Assembly (NCBI RefSeq): GCF_000470315.2
Contig: NZ_CBRF02000004.1
Coordinates: 62,001 to 126,000 of the forward strand
Length of the DNA stretch: 64,000 nt
DNA from: Psychromonas sp. SP041
GTDB lineage: Bacteria; Pseudomonadota; Gammaproteobacteria; Enterobacterales; Psychromonadaceae
Direction of reading: 5' to 3'
Shown here: piece after piece, positions 27,007 through 35,397 of the stretch
How positions within the stretch are numbered: position 1 is the first letter of the stretch
Layout: the number at the start of each line of letters is the position of its first letter
Made by a program: the position numbers and the translations under genes
The notes under the pieces: model-generated
Seen by the model: the letters and a program-made list of their open reading frames with translations, nothing else
Told to the model about the DNA's origin: nothing
Databases searched by the model: none

Positions 27007-27028
27007 GCATAAGCTCGATATTCTATGT

Positions 27029-27241
27029 TTACCAAGTAATGCTTGCGCTTAAATTATAACGACGATCAGTTTCAGTTGAGCGTAATGAGTTAACGCCTTC
27101 TTCATAGGTTGCGAAACCAATTCTGAATATATTTGCAGTATAAGCGCCTTGGTATACACCTGTTGATAAGTCTAATGCTGACCATCTATTCTCAAACACG
27201 CGAACAGACATACCAATGCGGAGTCTATCTTCAACATTATT
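27029..27241 (-). pseudogene. 3' remnant of an outer-membrane protein gene cut by a MITE
   Basis: Reading from 27241 down to the TAA at 27029-27031 gives about 70 residues ending YNLSASITW. The alternating pattern and terminal aromatic residue are typical of the last strands of an outer-membrane beta-barrel. The reading frame runs straight into the end of the repeat element starting at 27242 and meets a stop inside it, and no signal peptide or N-terminal part is present. An internal ATG at 27211 gives a 60-residue ORF that I do not believe is functional. The parent family is not recognised. Confidence 0.55.
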
Positions 27242-27555
27242 ATACCAATCAAAATAAATAGCTTATCTATTTTACTTGTTAAAACAGCCCACTTCCTCGT
27301 TGTAAATTTATACCAATGGAATTAAATAAGTGGTCAGAAATTGCGCAGGAAAAATTAACACTAATAAGGCGTGAGTTGTAGAAGATAGTTGTTCTCACTT
27401 CAAAAATCAGAACACAGTTAGGGGTGATTTTAACCAGCAAGAATGATCACCTTATTAATTCTTTTGGTATTAGTAAAGGAAACAGCCATTTACGCCTTGA
27501 ATTGAACCGTTTTTCCAGCGTGAAATTTAGACAACATATTTAATATAATCGGTAT
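27242..27555 (+). mobile_element. MITE-like element A, left copy (interrupted)
   Basis: The ends are imperfect inverted repeats: left ATACCAATCAAAATAAATAG, right (reverse complement) ATACCGATTATATTAAATAT. The body includes AAAACAGCCCACTTCCTCGT and a copy of AACAGCCATTTACGCC. The same element is present in inverted orientation at 29779-29940. This copy is interrupted by a second element at 27310-27470; without it, about 153 bp remain. No coding capacity is seen, so any transposase must act in trans. Confidence 0.8.
27310..27470 (+). mobile_element. MITE-like element B nested in element A
   Basis: This 161-bp insertion is absent from the other copy of element A. Its ends are imperfect inverted repeats of ~27 bp: left starts ATACCAATGGAATTAAATAA, right end (reverse complement) starts ATACCAAAAGAATTAATAAG, and both then reach a GTGRTCA-like stretch. 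The two halves of element A continue on either side (GTAAATTT before; GTAAAGGAAACAG after). The sequence is non-coding. Confidence 0.75.
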
Positions 27556-27648
27556 TGTTTTTAGTTGATGAAGCAAAGTTGCCTGTAAATGAATCATAAT
27601 ATCTTGTTTTACTTACATTTAAAGCATCGACATAATTGATGGCAATGA

Positions 27649-28242
27649 TTAGCGTTTTCTTTTTAGCATTAAAATTTGTTTTATTAATTTAGATTTCTCA
27701 AGTTTCGCTAATTCGGTAACTTGTAAGTCTGAATTAATTAATGATTCAATTTCAGCATCGTCATTTATTGTTTGTGTGTTTTGAAGTGCATCGGAAAGTT
27801 GCAGTTGAAGCTGCTTATTTTCAAGTTTACATTGTGCAAGTTGTTGCTGTAACTTTTCATCATTTCCACTGTTGTTTTTTCCTGCAAAGATCAGGGATTC
27901 TAATGTTTGGTTTAGAGGGGCTTGTTTCGCTATTTTTTTAAGTTGTTCACCCGCTTTTATAGACAGGTTAAAAGTATATAATTTTTTCCCATTGTCGCTA
28001 TCTCGAGATTTCTTACTGCGCCATGCTTTAAACATTTTATTACGTAACTCTCTGCCTTCAGCTGTTGTTTCTAGCAACTGACAAAGTTGTGTAAATTTAC
28101 TCTCAGTCATCTCATTCAGACTTAAGTCAGCTTCAGCGGTCAATGTTACCAGCAAGTCACTTTTAGGCATCAAATAGTTTTTTACCCAATGACTATTGGT
28201 ATCATTCCATTGGAAGCTAGCAGGGGTCTCAACAGTGACCAT
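27649..28242 (-). CDS. Hypothetical protein, MatP-like layout (RHH plus coiled coil)
   Basis: I do not recognise this 197-residue protein with certainty. Residues ~1-80 are helical and end in a basic segment (NKMFKAWRSKKSR). Residues 88-120 read as a ribbon-helix-helix (YTFNLSIKAGEQLKKIAKQ, then NQTLESLIFA). Residues 124-160 form a Gln-rich coiled coil, and the tail is basic (LMLKRKR). The order of helical part, RHH and coiled coil, and the similar placing of charged residues, recall the chromosome-terminus protein MatP, but identity by eye is low. It lies between two inverted MITE copies, next to a DUF2057 gene. ATG 28242 follows CAAGGAG at good spacing. Confidence 0.5.
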   Translation of the reverse strand: MVTVETPASFQWNDTNSHWVKNYLMPKSDLLVTLTAEADLSLNEMTESKFTQLCQLLETTAEGRELRNKMFKAWRSKKSRDSDNGKKLYTFNLSIKAGEQLKKIAKQAPLNQTLESLIFAGKNNSGNDEKLQQQLAQCKLENKQLQLQLSDALQNTQTINDDAEIESLINSDLQVTELAKLEKSKLIKQILMLKRKR

Positions 28243-28388
28243 ATGAATCTCCTTGTGCCATATTAATTTATTAAATATAAAAACAGTTAAATATAATATT
28301 AAAGATAATGAAAAATAAAAATTATCTGTTATCAGTAAAACATTAAGCCGTTTTAATGCGTACTATAGTTTGATGACGTCATATTATT

Positions 28389-28415
28389 TATCCCTTTATT
28401 AATAATAAAGGGATA
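28389..28415. repeat. Perfect 12-bp-stem palindrome
   Basis: TATCCCTTTATT and its exact complement AATAAAGGGATA flank a 3-base loop between two minus-strand genes. There is no T-run, so it could be a weak terminator of the DUF2057 gene or an operator for the next one. The role is not determined. Confidence 0.6.
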
Positions 28416-28438
28416 TCAATATCTAATTAAAACAATAC

Positions 28439-29008
28439 TTATTTTGTTTCACTATTTATTAACCACATTTTAAATTGCTTTTTTTGTTCGAGGTCAGCTG
28501 CTTTATATTGCTGAATTAAACTATTGGTTGTTATTTTCTTTACAGAGTTGGATGTAACTGCGATATCATTTTCATTATTATAAGCGCTAATTAAGCCTTC
28601 TATATCACTATAAGGAATAAAACCATCTCCTTGTAGTTGTTCTGCATCTTTAAGTTGGTATTGTCCTTTTTCACTTTCTACAAACCATTCTAATCCTGTT
28701 CTAAGTTTCTGAGAAGCTTGTGGGTAGCTGTATAATTTTGTAGTGGTTATTTCTGTTTTTCCTTTAACATCAACAGTAAGGATGTATGGTCTACTTTCCA
28801 ATAATCCTCCATCTCTAAAGTTGTTTGTGTATTTAACTACAATTTGTTGTTTTCCATCTTCAGTTTCAAGTTTCTTTTCTCCTAAAAATGAACTTTGAAC
28901 CTTTGTGCCATTTATAGCTAATACTTGGACATCGTTACTGGTCACTATTTCACCAGAAAAAGCAAAAGGGCTGATTGCTAATGTTAAAAATAATCCTGTG
29001 AATTTCAT
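28439..29008 (-). CDS. DUF2057 (YccT/CsgI-like) exported protein
   Basis: This 189-residue protein has a clear Sec signal peptide (MKFTGLFLTLAISPFAFSG, cleavage near residue 19). The mature part has the DUF2057 pattern: a short beta-rich N-terminal half (VQVLAINGTKV), the strand IVVKYTNNFRDGG, then YILTVDVKGKTEITT. DUF2057 proteins are periplasmic; the E. coli/Salmonella member YccT (CsgI) has been linked to curli control. No curli genes are seen here. ATG 29008 has AGGAAAA upstream. Its C-terminus (KQFKMWLINSE) matches the Trp-containing ends of family members. Confidence 0.7.
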   Translation of the reverse strand: MKFTGLFLTLAISPFAFSGEIVTSNDVQVLAINGTKVQSSFLGEKKLETEDGKQQIVVKYTNNFRDGGLLESRPYILTVDVKGKTEITTTKLYSYPQASQKLRTGLEWFVESEKGQYQLKDAEQLQGDGFIPYSDIEGLISAYNNENDIAVTSNSVKKITTNSLIQQYKAADLEQKKQFKMWLINSETK

Positions 29009-29778
29009 GTGTTTTCCTAATCAAAGTGTTTAATCAAAATAAAGCGTATAAATAGCATCAATATGACAGATCATTAAGCGCTTTGGTATATCAAGATGTG
29101 ATCTATCACGATAAAATTAAAATAATGTTTAATGTCAGTATAAAGAATGATCGTTATCATCCTGAATTACTCAATATACGGTAGCTTGCCAAGTAATATT
29201 AGCGCAGCAGTATTCAATTAAATTTCTTTAAGTTATTAAAATTATTGATGCACTTACTGTTTTGATGACAGTTTTAGACGGCAGTTTTATAAAATACTAT
29301 GTAGGTAACAGTTTTCAAGTATTAGTATTTAAGTAATAGCGTTTAAGCAGCAGTGTTTAGATATTTAATACTCGATAGTCATTTTGATTTAGTGTTGATA
29401 CTGATTACTTTATATCGATTATAATAGATTAAATGGCCTTAATAAGTCATACAATATAACTGTATTTATAATAGCCAGAGGGCATTCTTGGTTCTCATTG
29501 TAACGATGTAAATAGATGTGCAATTGTTGTTTTATCTTAAAGGGAATTTACTTTAATCTTTATACACAAATCTATAAGCCTATGCTGCTATGCCATTCTC
29601 TCTATATCAATAGGCATTATTCACTAATTATACTCCCCGACGATCTTTGTTCTACTTTGGGGTAAATGACCCAATTATTTACCATGAACGGCTTACAATA
29701 AATCATCGTTTACATTCACTTATGATTCAAGTGAATTATAATTCTGTGGATAATACGGAACGCATAATCGATTCAATT
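29009..29778. other. Gene-free AT-rich stretch
   Basis: This holds no convincing gene. A 65-codon open frame from 29647 runs into the MITE at 29779 and has no ribosome site or recognisable sequence. The promoter of the DUF2057 gene should lie near 29010-29080. A dyad around 29098 (GTGATCTATCAC) is seen but unassigned. Confidence 0.6.
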
Positions 29779-29940
29779 ATACCGATTACAATAAATATGT
29801 TATCTAAATTTTTCGCTGGAAAAATAGTTCAATTCGAGGCGTAAATCGAAGTAAATGGCTGTTCCCTTTACGAAATTTACAACGAGAAAGTGGGCTGTTT
29901 TAACAAGTAAAATCGGTAAGCTATTTATTGTGATTGGTAT
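29779..29940 (-). mobile_element. MITE-like element A, right copy (intact, inverted)
   Basis: This 162-bp non-coding element begins ATACCGATTACAATAAATAT and ends with the complement of ATACCAATCACAATAAATAG, giving imperfect 20-bp terminal inverted repeats. Its reverse complement matches the element at 27242-27555 over the whole length, apart from the 161-bp insertion there and a ~9-bp extra piece here. The two copies bracket about 2.2 kb with two genes. Confidence 0.8.
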
Positions 29941-29969
29941 TATGATACTAATGGCATAAAATGAAGATA

Positions 29970-30000
29970 AAAAAATACCAAACATTAGTTTGGTATTTTA
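29970..30000 (-). terminator. Terminator of fbp
   Basis: A perfect 12-bp stem AAAATACCAAAC / GTTTGGTATTTT has a 4-base loop. On the minus strand the stem is followed by a T-run, as expected for a terminator 40 bp after the fbp stop codon. Confidence 0.85.
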
Positions 30001-30038
30001 TCGAGTGATATAGATATCTACTGAATAATTAAATGAAA

Positions 30039-31043
30039 TTAACCTTCAGGGTTGTCTTGTATCATTTTTTCAGCCGCTTTTACCATATCAGCACTGCCAC
30101 ACATGAATGGGACACGTTGATGTAGTTCAGTTGGGTCAATTTCCATAATACGCTTAGAACCTGTACTTGCGATACCGCCTGATTGCTCAGCTAAGAATGC
30201 AATTGGATTACATTCATATAATAAACGTAATTTACCTTCAGGTGCTTGTGCAGTAGAAGGGTACATAAATATGCCACCCTTCAATAGGTTACGGTGGAAG
30301 TCTGCTACTAATGAACCGATGTAACGAGATGTATAAGGACGGTTATCTTCAGGGACTATTTCTTGACAGAATTTAATGTATTTTTTAACACCCAATGGGA
30401 ATTTTAAATAATTACCTTCATTAATCGAGTAACATTTTCCTGTCGTCGGTTGTTTCATATTCTCATGTGATAAATAGAAGACACCTAGAGAAGGATCACA
30501 TGTAAAGCCATGGACACCATTACCAGTTGTATAAACAAGCATCGTTGAAGAACCATAAATAACGTAACCTGCAGCAACTTGTTTAATACCTGGCTGTAAG
30601 AAGTCTTCAAGGATAACAGGTGTGCCGACAGGGCTAATACGTCTATATATTGAGAAGATAGTACCTACTGAAACATTAACATCTATATTAGAAGAACCAT
30701 CAAGTGGATCCATCAATACAACATATTTACTATTTACCCCACGAGCACTGTCAAAGCTAACAAAATCATCCTCTTCTTCTGAAGCAACACCACAAACTTC
30801 TCCGCGCGCTTCAAGTGCTGCTTTGAATTTGTCATTTGCATATAAATCTAATTTTTGTTGTGTTTCACCTTGAATATTTTCAACACCGGTTGAACCAATA
30901 ATATTGGCAATACCTGCTTTATTAATTTCACGGTTAACAATTTTAGAAGCTAAACGAATCGCCCCTAATAAACCTGTTAATTCCCCGCTAGCTTCTGGGA
31001 AATCATGCTGTTTTTCAATTATGTACTCGCCTAAAGTGATCAT
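30039..31043 (-). CDS. fbp: Fructose-1,6-bisphosphatase class I
   Basis: This enzyme hydrolyses fructose 1,6-bisphosphate to fructose 6-phosphate in gluconeogenesis, in the cytoplasm. The 334-residue length is standard. The metal- and phosphate-binding motifs are intact: [20 protein letters not shown] and, near the C-terminus, [20 protein letters not shown]. The ATG at 31043 follows a GGAG ribosome site. It is monocistronic, with its own terminator. Confidence 0.97.
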   Translation of the reverse strand: MITLGEYIIEKQHDFPEASGELTGLLGAIRLASKIVNREINKAGIANIIGSTGVENIQGETQQKLDLYANDKFKAALEARGEVCGVASEEEDDFVSFDSARGVNSKYVVLMDPLDGSSNIDVNVSVGTIFSIYRRISPVGTPVILEDFLQPGIKQVAAGYVIYGSSTMLVYTTGNGVHGFTCDPSLGVFYLSHENMKQPTTGKCYSINEGNYLKFPLGVKKYIKFCQEIVPEDNRPYTSRYIGSLVADFHRNLLKGGIFMYPSTAQAPEGKLRLLYECNPIAFLAEQSGGIASTGSKRIMEIDPTELHQRVPFMCGSADMVKAAEKMIQDNPEG

Positions 31044-31505
31044 ATTTTCTCCAATAAGTGTTGGGATTTATTATAATGGAAATAATAAAAGTTGCTTGTC
31101 AAAAGGTGTGAGCTAGTTCTGATTAATTGATTTATCAAGCCTATTGTATTACAAATAAATAATTGATGTTTCTATGTTATATATACTCGTTACCACTTAA
31201 AATACATTATTCAGTCGATAATTCGGACACCAAGACAAGACGTAAGGTAACCACCTTCGTTGTTATAAAGTCTCGATTTAACCCGTTAGATCTTTATGCT
31301 TAAAATCTGTTTATCTCACGACTTGCTGATTTTTTGCATCTTGAATGGTGACGGGTACAGCATCGATTATGTCTTTTTACCTTACTAGTAATAGCAACAA
31401 GATCACAGAAACATTAGGTTTAATTTAGTTTTAATGGGAAGAGGACGTTGTTATTTTGTTTATTTGTATATAAATTAGACGATGTTTTGAGGTGAGATTG
31501 TGAAT
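31044..31505. other. Intergenic region, no gene recognised
   Basis: About 460 bp separate fbp from the hairpin beyond the DEAD-box gene. It should contain the fbp promoter. Short minus-strand reading pieces (for example one ending DAKNQQVVR and one ending SCLGVRIID) look like fragments of older genes, but each is under 25 codons and I cannot assign them. Confidence 0.5.
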
Positions 31506-31550
31506 ACTTTAGTCGCCTTCCCTTAATAACTAAGGGCAGGTGACTAAAGT
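31506..31550. terminator. Long hairpin, likely end of the DEAD-box transcript
   Basis: ACTTTAGTCGCC-TTCCCTTA (31506-31525) pairs with TAAGGG-CAGG-TGACTAAAGT (31531-31550) with a few mismatches around a 5-base loop. It lies 28 bp beyond the stop of the minus-strand helicase gene. No strong T-run is present. Confidence 0.55.
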
Positions 31551-31577
31551 AATTTTAACGAAAGGAGTTAAAAGGGA

Positions 31578-32870
31578 CTACCTTGCTTTTCTCGCTTTGT
31601 TTTTTGCTTTACGTACAACAGAAGGTTTACTTTCTGATTTACGTTTTTCTACTAATTGGTTACGCTCTTGTGTCGCTTTATAACGACTCTTTTTGAAGGT
31701 CTTTCCATCTTGCTGTACTTCAGTTGCACTATCAAATTCATACCCTGGGTAAACAATACGGTCGAACTTTCTGCCGATCAGCGATTCAATGTTATCTAAA
31801 AATTGCTCATCTTTAGGGCTAACTAATGAAATTGCATGACCACTTTTACCTGCTCGACCTGTTCTTCCAATACGGTGAACATAATCTTCTGCTAAAAATG
31901 GTAAATGGAAATTAACAACATGCGGTAAGTCTGGAATATCTAATCCACGAGCAGCAACATCAGTAGCAACTAATACACGAACACTACCCTCTGAAAATTG
32001 TTGAATCGCTTTATTACGTGCACCTTGGGTTTTATCACCATGGCAAAGCGCGGCTTTAATGCCATCTAGTTTTAATTCTTGTGCTAGTAAATTAGCACTT
32101 TCTTTCGTGCCTGCAAAAACTAAGACTTGTTTCCAGTTTTTCACACCAATCAATTCAGACAATAATTCACGTTTACGTACTTCACTTACCCAGTAAACTT
32201 GTTGCTTTACTTTGCCTGAGGTTGAATTTTGTTTAGACGTTTCAATATTTTTAGGCGTATGTAATAACTTATTCGCCAGTGTTTTTACTTTATTTGAGAA
32301 AGTAGCTGAAAACATTAATGTTTGATGCTTTTGTTTAATGATGTCAGTGATTTGCTGAATATCCGTTAAAAAGCCCATATCAAGCATACGGTCAGCTTCA
32401 TCTAATACTAAATGCTTGATGTGTGCTAGATCAACTTGCCTTGCATTAACATGTTCAATTAATCGACCAGGTGTTGCAATTAAAATGTCGACGCCTTGTT
32501 TTAGCATTATCGTTTGAGGAGATACATTGGCACCACCTGTGACAACACCGGATGTTAAAGGTAAAAATTGGCTATATTGTTCAACGTTTTTTGCTACTTG
32601 CAATGCGAGTTCACGAGTCGGTGTCAGAATTAGTACTTTGATGGTACGAGAACGACCAATATTGTCAGGCTGATTTTTAGCTAAGAGATCCAATAAAGGT
32701 AACGTAAATGCTGCGGTTTTACCTGTTCCGGTTTGTGCACTTGCTAATACATCGTGACCCGCTTTAATAATTGGAATCGCTTGTTGTTGGATTGGGGTTA
32801 GTTTTGAATAACCACATGCTTTAACTGCTTTTAATAGATTTGCAGATAAACCTGCTGCATCAACACTCAT
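31578..32870 (-). CDS. DEAD-box ATP-dependent RNA helicase, RhlE-like
   Basis: The protein has about 430 residues. Helicase motifs in order are the Q motif (GYSKLTPIQQQAIP), motif I AQTGTGKT, PTRELA, TPGRLIEH, motif II DEAD in VLDEADRMLDMGF, SAT, and motif VI HRIGRTGRAG. The C-terminal tail is basic (many Lys/Arg), typical of RhlE-type proteins that act on ribosomal or mRNA structure; cold-adapted bacteria often have several. I chose the ATG at 32870, which has AGGG seven bases upstream, over a GTG two codons earlier that sits too close to it. RhlE versus another DEAD subgroup cannot be settled by eye. Confidence 0.92.
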   Translation of the reverse strand: MSVDAAGLSANLLKAVKACGYSKLTPIQQQAIPIIKAGHDVLASAQTGTGKTAAFTLPLLDLLAKNQPDNIGRSRTIKVLILTPTRELALQVAKNVEQYSQFLPLTSGVVTGGANVSPQTIMLKQGVDILIATPGRLIEHVNARQVDLAHIKHLVLDEADRMLDMGFLTDIQQITDIIKQKHQTLMFSATFSNKVKTLANKLLHTPKNIETSKQNSTSGKVKQQVYWVSEVRKRELLSELIGVKNWKQVLVFAGTKESANLLAQELKLDGIKAALCHGDKTQGARNKAIQQFSEGSVRVLVATDVAARGLDIPDLPHVVNFHLPFLAEDYVHRIGRTGRAGKSGHAISLVSPKDEQFLDNIESLIGRKFDRIVYPGYEFDSATEVQQDGKTFKKSRYKATQERNQLVEKRKSESKPSVVRKAKNKARKAR

Positions 32871-33162
32871 AATCACACCCTAATTTGTACGCTATAAAAT
32901 AATCGCGCAGTATAACAAACTCTGTTTTGTAATGTATTAAAAACATGATGTGAATGTTGTTAAGTTTATATTCGCTATTTTAAATGATAATTGATGACAA
33001 AATATAATAAATACGTTGAATTTCATGTGAATAGATAGCACTTATTATTCGAATTTAGGATAGATAATTGGTACTTATATGCTATTTTTTATTTACAATA
33101 CAAACCATTACTGAATATGATGACTTGCAGCTAATATTCTTAATCTTATTTTGGAAAATATT

Positions 33163-33528
33163 ATGTCTAATACCTTACGCTCTATTTTACCGGCTACGTT
33201 CTATGAAAAAGTACAAAACCAACACAGTTTTGTATTAAATGTTCTGGCTAGCTGGTGTTCTGATTGCACTGAACAACAAATTAATATTCAAGCATTTTCG
33301 AACCTTATGGCAGAAAATCAATTAGAAGTATTACAATTAACGGCTCAAAAAGAGAAGGGTGTGTACATTGATGCTGATCATCAAGTATTAATTGAGCAAC
33401 TAGGCGGGCACGGCTATCCTCGTACTGTCTTAGTATTGAAAGGACAAATTGTCAGCAGTGATAATGTAGAAGTGATTTCAGAGAATGATTTAACGAAACT
33501 GGCAAATACTTTTAAAAACTTACTGTAA
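33163..33528 (+). CDS. Thioredoxin-fold protein
   Basis: This 121-residue protein has the core SFVLNVLASWCSDCTEQQIN, a WCxxC active site (CSDC), and the cis-proline region GGHGYPRTVLVLKG. There is no signal peptide, so it is likely a cytoplasmic thiol-disulfide protein. The exact role is unknown. I chose ATG 33163, with TTGGAAAA as ribosome site; an in-frame TTG at 33151 would add four residues. Confidence 0.75.
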   Translation: MSNTLRSILPATFYEKVQNQHSFVLNVLASWCSDCTEQQINIQAFSNLMAENQLEVLQLTAQKEKGVYIDADHQVLIEQLGGHGYPRTVLVLKGQIVSSDNVEVISENDLTKLANTFKNLL

Positions 33529-33659
33529 TACGTTTTCTTTATTGTATTTCTACTCTATTGTATTTTTGTCCATTTTAGCTGTTATGAATATTTTACTCAC
33601 ATTTTCATCTGGCTGTTGCAGTCTAAGCGATGATTTAAATACACATTTTAAGGATCAAA

Positions 33660-33998
33660 ATGTCAGCAACTAATGCTTTTCCAGAAAATAGAAAAATGAC
33701 GGTAATATTCAGAATCGAACCCGGCTCCCTAGGCCCAGATGGTGTGGAGCACGTTACTGAGTTTTGTTTATTTGCACAAACCCAATTACAAGCTTGTTCA
33801 GTGGAATATTTGAAATGGTTTATTGAACCTCGTTTCGATAAAAACTTAGGTGAAATCAATTTCCAACTGAATAATAAAGCATTAACCCAAGAGCAAGCAG
33901 AAAAGTACCTTACTGTACTGGGTGAAAGTTATGAACATTTTGAAGATCAGCTTGAAAATAATTTAGAAGCGATGATTGACCAATATTTTGGACGTTAA
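33660..33998 (+). CDS. Conserved-looking hypothetical protein
   Basis: This is a 112-residue acidic soluble protein with an excellent ribosome site (TTTTAAGGATC) before ATG 33660. It has a short beta-like start (MTVIFRIEPGSLGPDG), a central helix with Cys39 and Cys46, and a C-terminal helical part rich in Glu (QEQAEKYLTVLGESYEHFEDQ). I recognise no family. It is flanked by the thioredoxin-like gene upstream and converges on an oxidoreductase gene. Codon use and the ribosome site support a real gene. Confidence 0.65.
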   Translation: MSATNAFPENRKMTVIFRIEPGSLGPDGVEHVTEFCLFAQTQLQACSVEYLKWFIEPRFDKNLGEINFQLNNKALTQEQAEKYLTVLGESYEHFEDQLENNLEAMIDQYFGR

Positions 33999-34117
33999 AC
34001 CATCAAGATTAAAATGGTGAAGTGGTTAAAATGATTTAAGTGGATGAGCCACTCAAAAATAGGTGAATGGCTTTAGTTTTAGATTCATATCTTCTTAATA
34101 TTACTTGGATTCAGATC

Positions 34118-34165
34118 ATACCAATCTGGATAAATAAATGACGAGATAATTACTTAGCTTGGTAT
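34118..34165. repeat. Short ATACCAA-ended inverted-repeat element
   Basis: This 48-bp sequence starts ATACCAATCTGGATAAATAA and ends with the complement of ATACCAAGCTAAGTAATTAT. The shared ATACCAA ends resemble those of the MITEs near 27-30 kb, so it may be a relic of such an element. It lies just beyond the stop of the minus-strand gene at 34172. Confidence 0.4.
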
Positions 34166-34171
34166 TATTTA

Positions 34172-35194
34172 TTAGTGCTGTACTTTATCTGCTGGAAATA
34201 CTATCCCTGTCTGTTTACGTACTTCATTGATGATTTGAGCAGTTAGTAATGAGCGTTGTTCAAAAATAGGGCTTATTTCAGCCTTAGTAATTTGCTTCAC
34301 AAACGCAATGCTTTCATAGGACATACTGTTATCAGACTGAGGTTTTGTTAAATCCACTTCAGCTTCAGACTGGAGAGAATGATCTTGGTGAATTATTTGT
34401 TCACATTGACCTACATGTTTTATCAATAATGACCCTGCTTCACCTTGAATTTCACTAAACTGGTTTGACGCTGATATTTTAGAGTGATCAATCGTCACAC
34501 AAAAATCGCCATAATCTAATAGTACGCTACCACATCCATCAACACCTGAATCTAATAGGATAGCTTGTGCTTTAACTGATCGTGGTTTGCCAAAGAGTGC
34601 GGTGGTTAAAGCAACACAATAATAACCAATATCCATGATCGAGCCGTTAGAAAAAGTGGGATCAAAAGTATTTGGTTTTTTACCTTCAAGGTAAGCAGGA
34701 TAGCGAGATGAATACTGACAATAATGAATATGTGCTTTACGAATTTGACCTAACTGAGGAAGCGCATCTTGAATAACAGCAAAATTAGGCAAGTGAGCTG
34801 TCATATAGGCTTCAAAGAAAATAACGTTGTTTTCTTTAGCTGTTTTATAGAGATCTAATGCTTCTTGATAAGTTGAACTTAATGGTTTTTCGCATATAAC
34901 ATGCTTACCGTTCTCCAACATGTGCTTGCTTTGTTGATAATGTAGAGAGTTAGGGCTTGCTATATAAACTGCATCAATATTAGTCGAAGTCGCAAGCTGT
35001 TGTAAATCATCGAAAGTCTCAATAATAGCGTCAGCGACAGAAAACTTTGCTGCGAATGTTTGTGCTCTGGTTAACTCTCGAGAATAAACGGCGCTTAATT
35101 GCATCACCTGTTTATTACCTTGCGGAGGATTTAGTGTGCCTTGAATAAATTTTTCTGTGATCCAATTAGTACCAATTACAGCGAATTTGATCAT
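34172..35194 (-). CDS. Gfo/Idh/MocA family NAD(P)-dependent oxidoreductase
   Basis: This 340-residue sugar or cyclitol dehydrogenase-type protein has an N-terminal Rossmann domain (IKFAVIGTNWI; DAVYIASPNSLHY near 75-87) and the family motif CEKPLSS with its lysine. The C-terminal alpha/beta domain carries YYCVALTTALFGKPRS and KISASNQFSEIQGEAG. The substrate is not predictable. I chose ATG 35194, which has GGAG six bases upstream; the longer frame begins at a TTG four codons earlier. It stands alone. Confidence 0.88.
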   Translation of the reverse strand: MIKFAVIGTNWITEKFIQGTLNPPQGNKQVMQLSAVYSRELTRAQTFAAKFSVADAIIETFDDLQQLATSTNIDAVYIASPNSLHYQQSKHMLENGKHVICEKPLSSTYQEALDLYKTAKENNVIFFEAYMTAHLPNFAVIQDALPQLGQIRKAHIHYCQYSSRYPAYLEGKKPNTFDPTFSNGSIMDIGYYCVALTTALFGKPRSVKAQAILLDSGVDGCGSVLLDYGDFCVTIDHSKISASNQFSEIQGEAGSLLIKHVGQCEQIIHQDHSLQSEAEVDLTKPQSDNSMSYESIAFVKQITKAEISPIFEQRSLLTAQIINEVRKQTGIVFPADKVQH

Positions 35195-35397
35195 CAATAA
35201 CTCCAATATTTATATTCAGGAATAGCTTTAATATATTTTCAAATATCAGCATTGAAAACAGACTTTTAGCTTTAAATTTAGCCATAAATTAACTAAATCA
35301 TCAGGTTATTAACCTTAACAATAAAATCGCATCGAACAAAGTAACAAAGTGTGATAAATATAATGGCTAATTATCTGAATATATAAAGAATAATAAT

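Noticed and set aside
29094-29110. Dyad GTGATCTATCAC as a CRP site.
   Set aside because: The spacer between TGTGA and TCAC is too short for the 6-base CRP spacing.
29647-29844. A 65-codon plus-strand frame.
   Set aside because: Its last third is MITE sequence, no ribosome site precedes it, and nothing in the translation is recognisable.
31200-31420. Minus-strand fragments ending DAKNQQVVR and SCLGVRIID as a transposase remnant.
   Set aside because: Each piece is under 25 codons and in different frames; I could not tie them to any transposase family.
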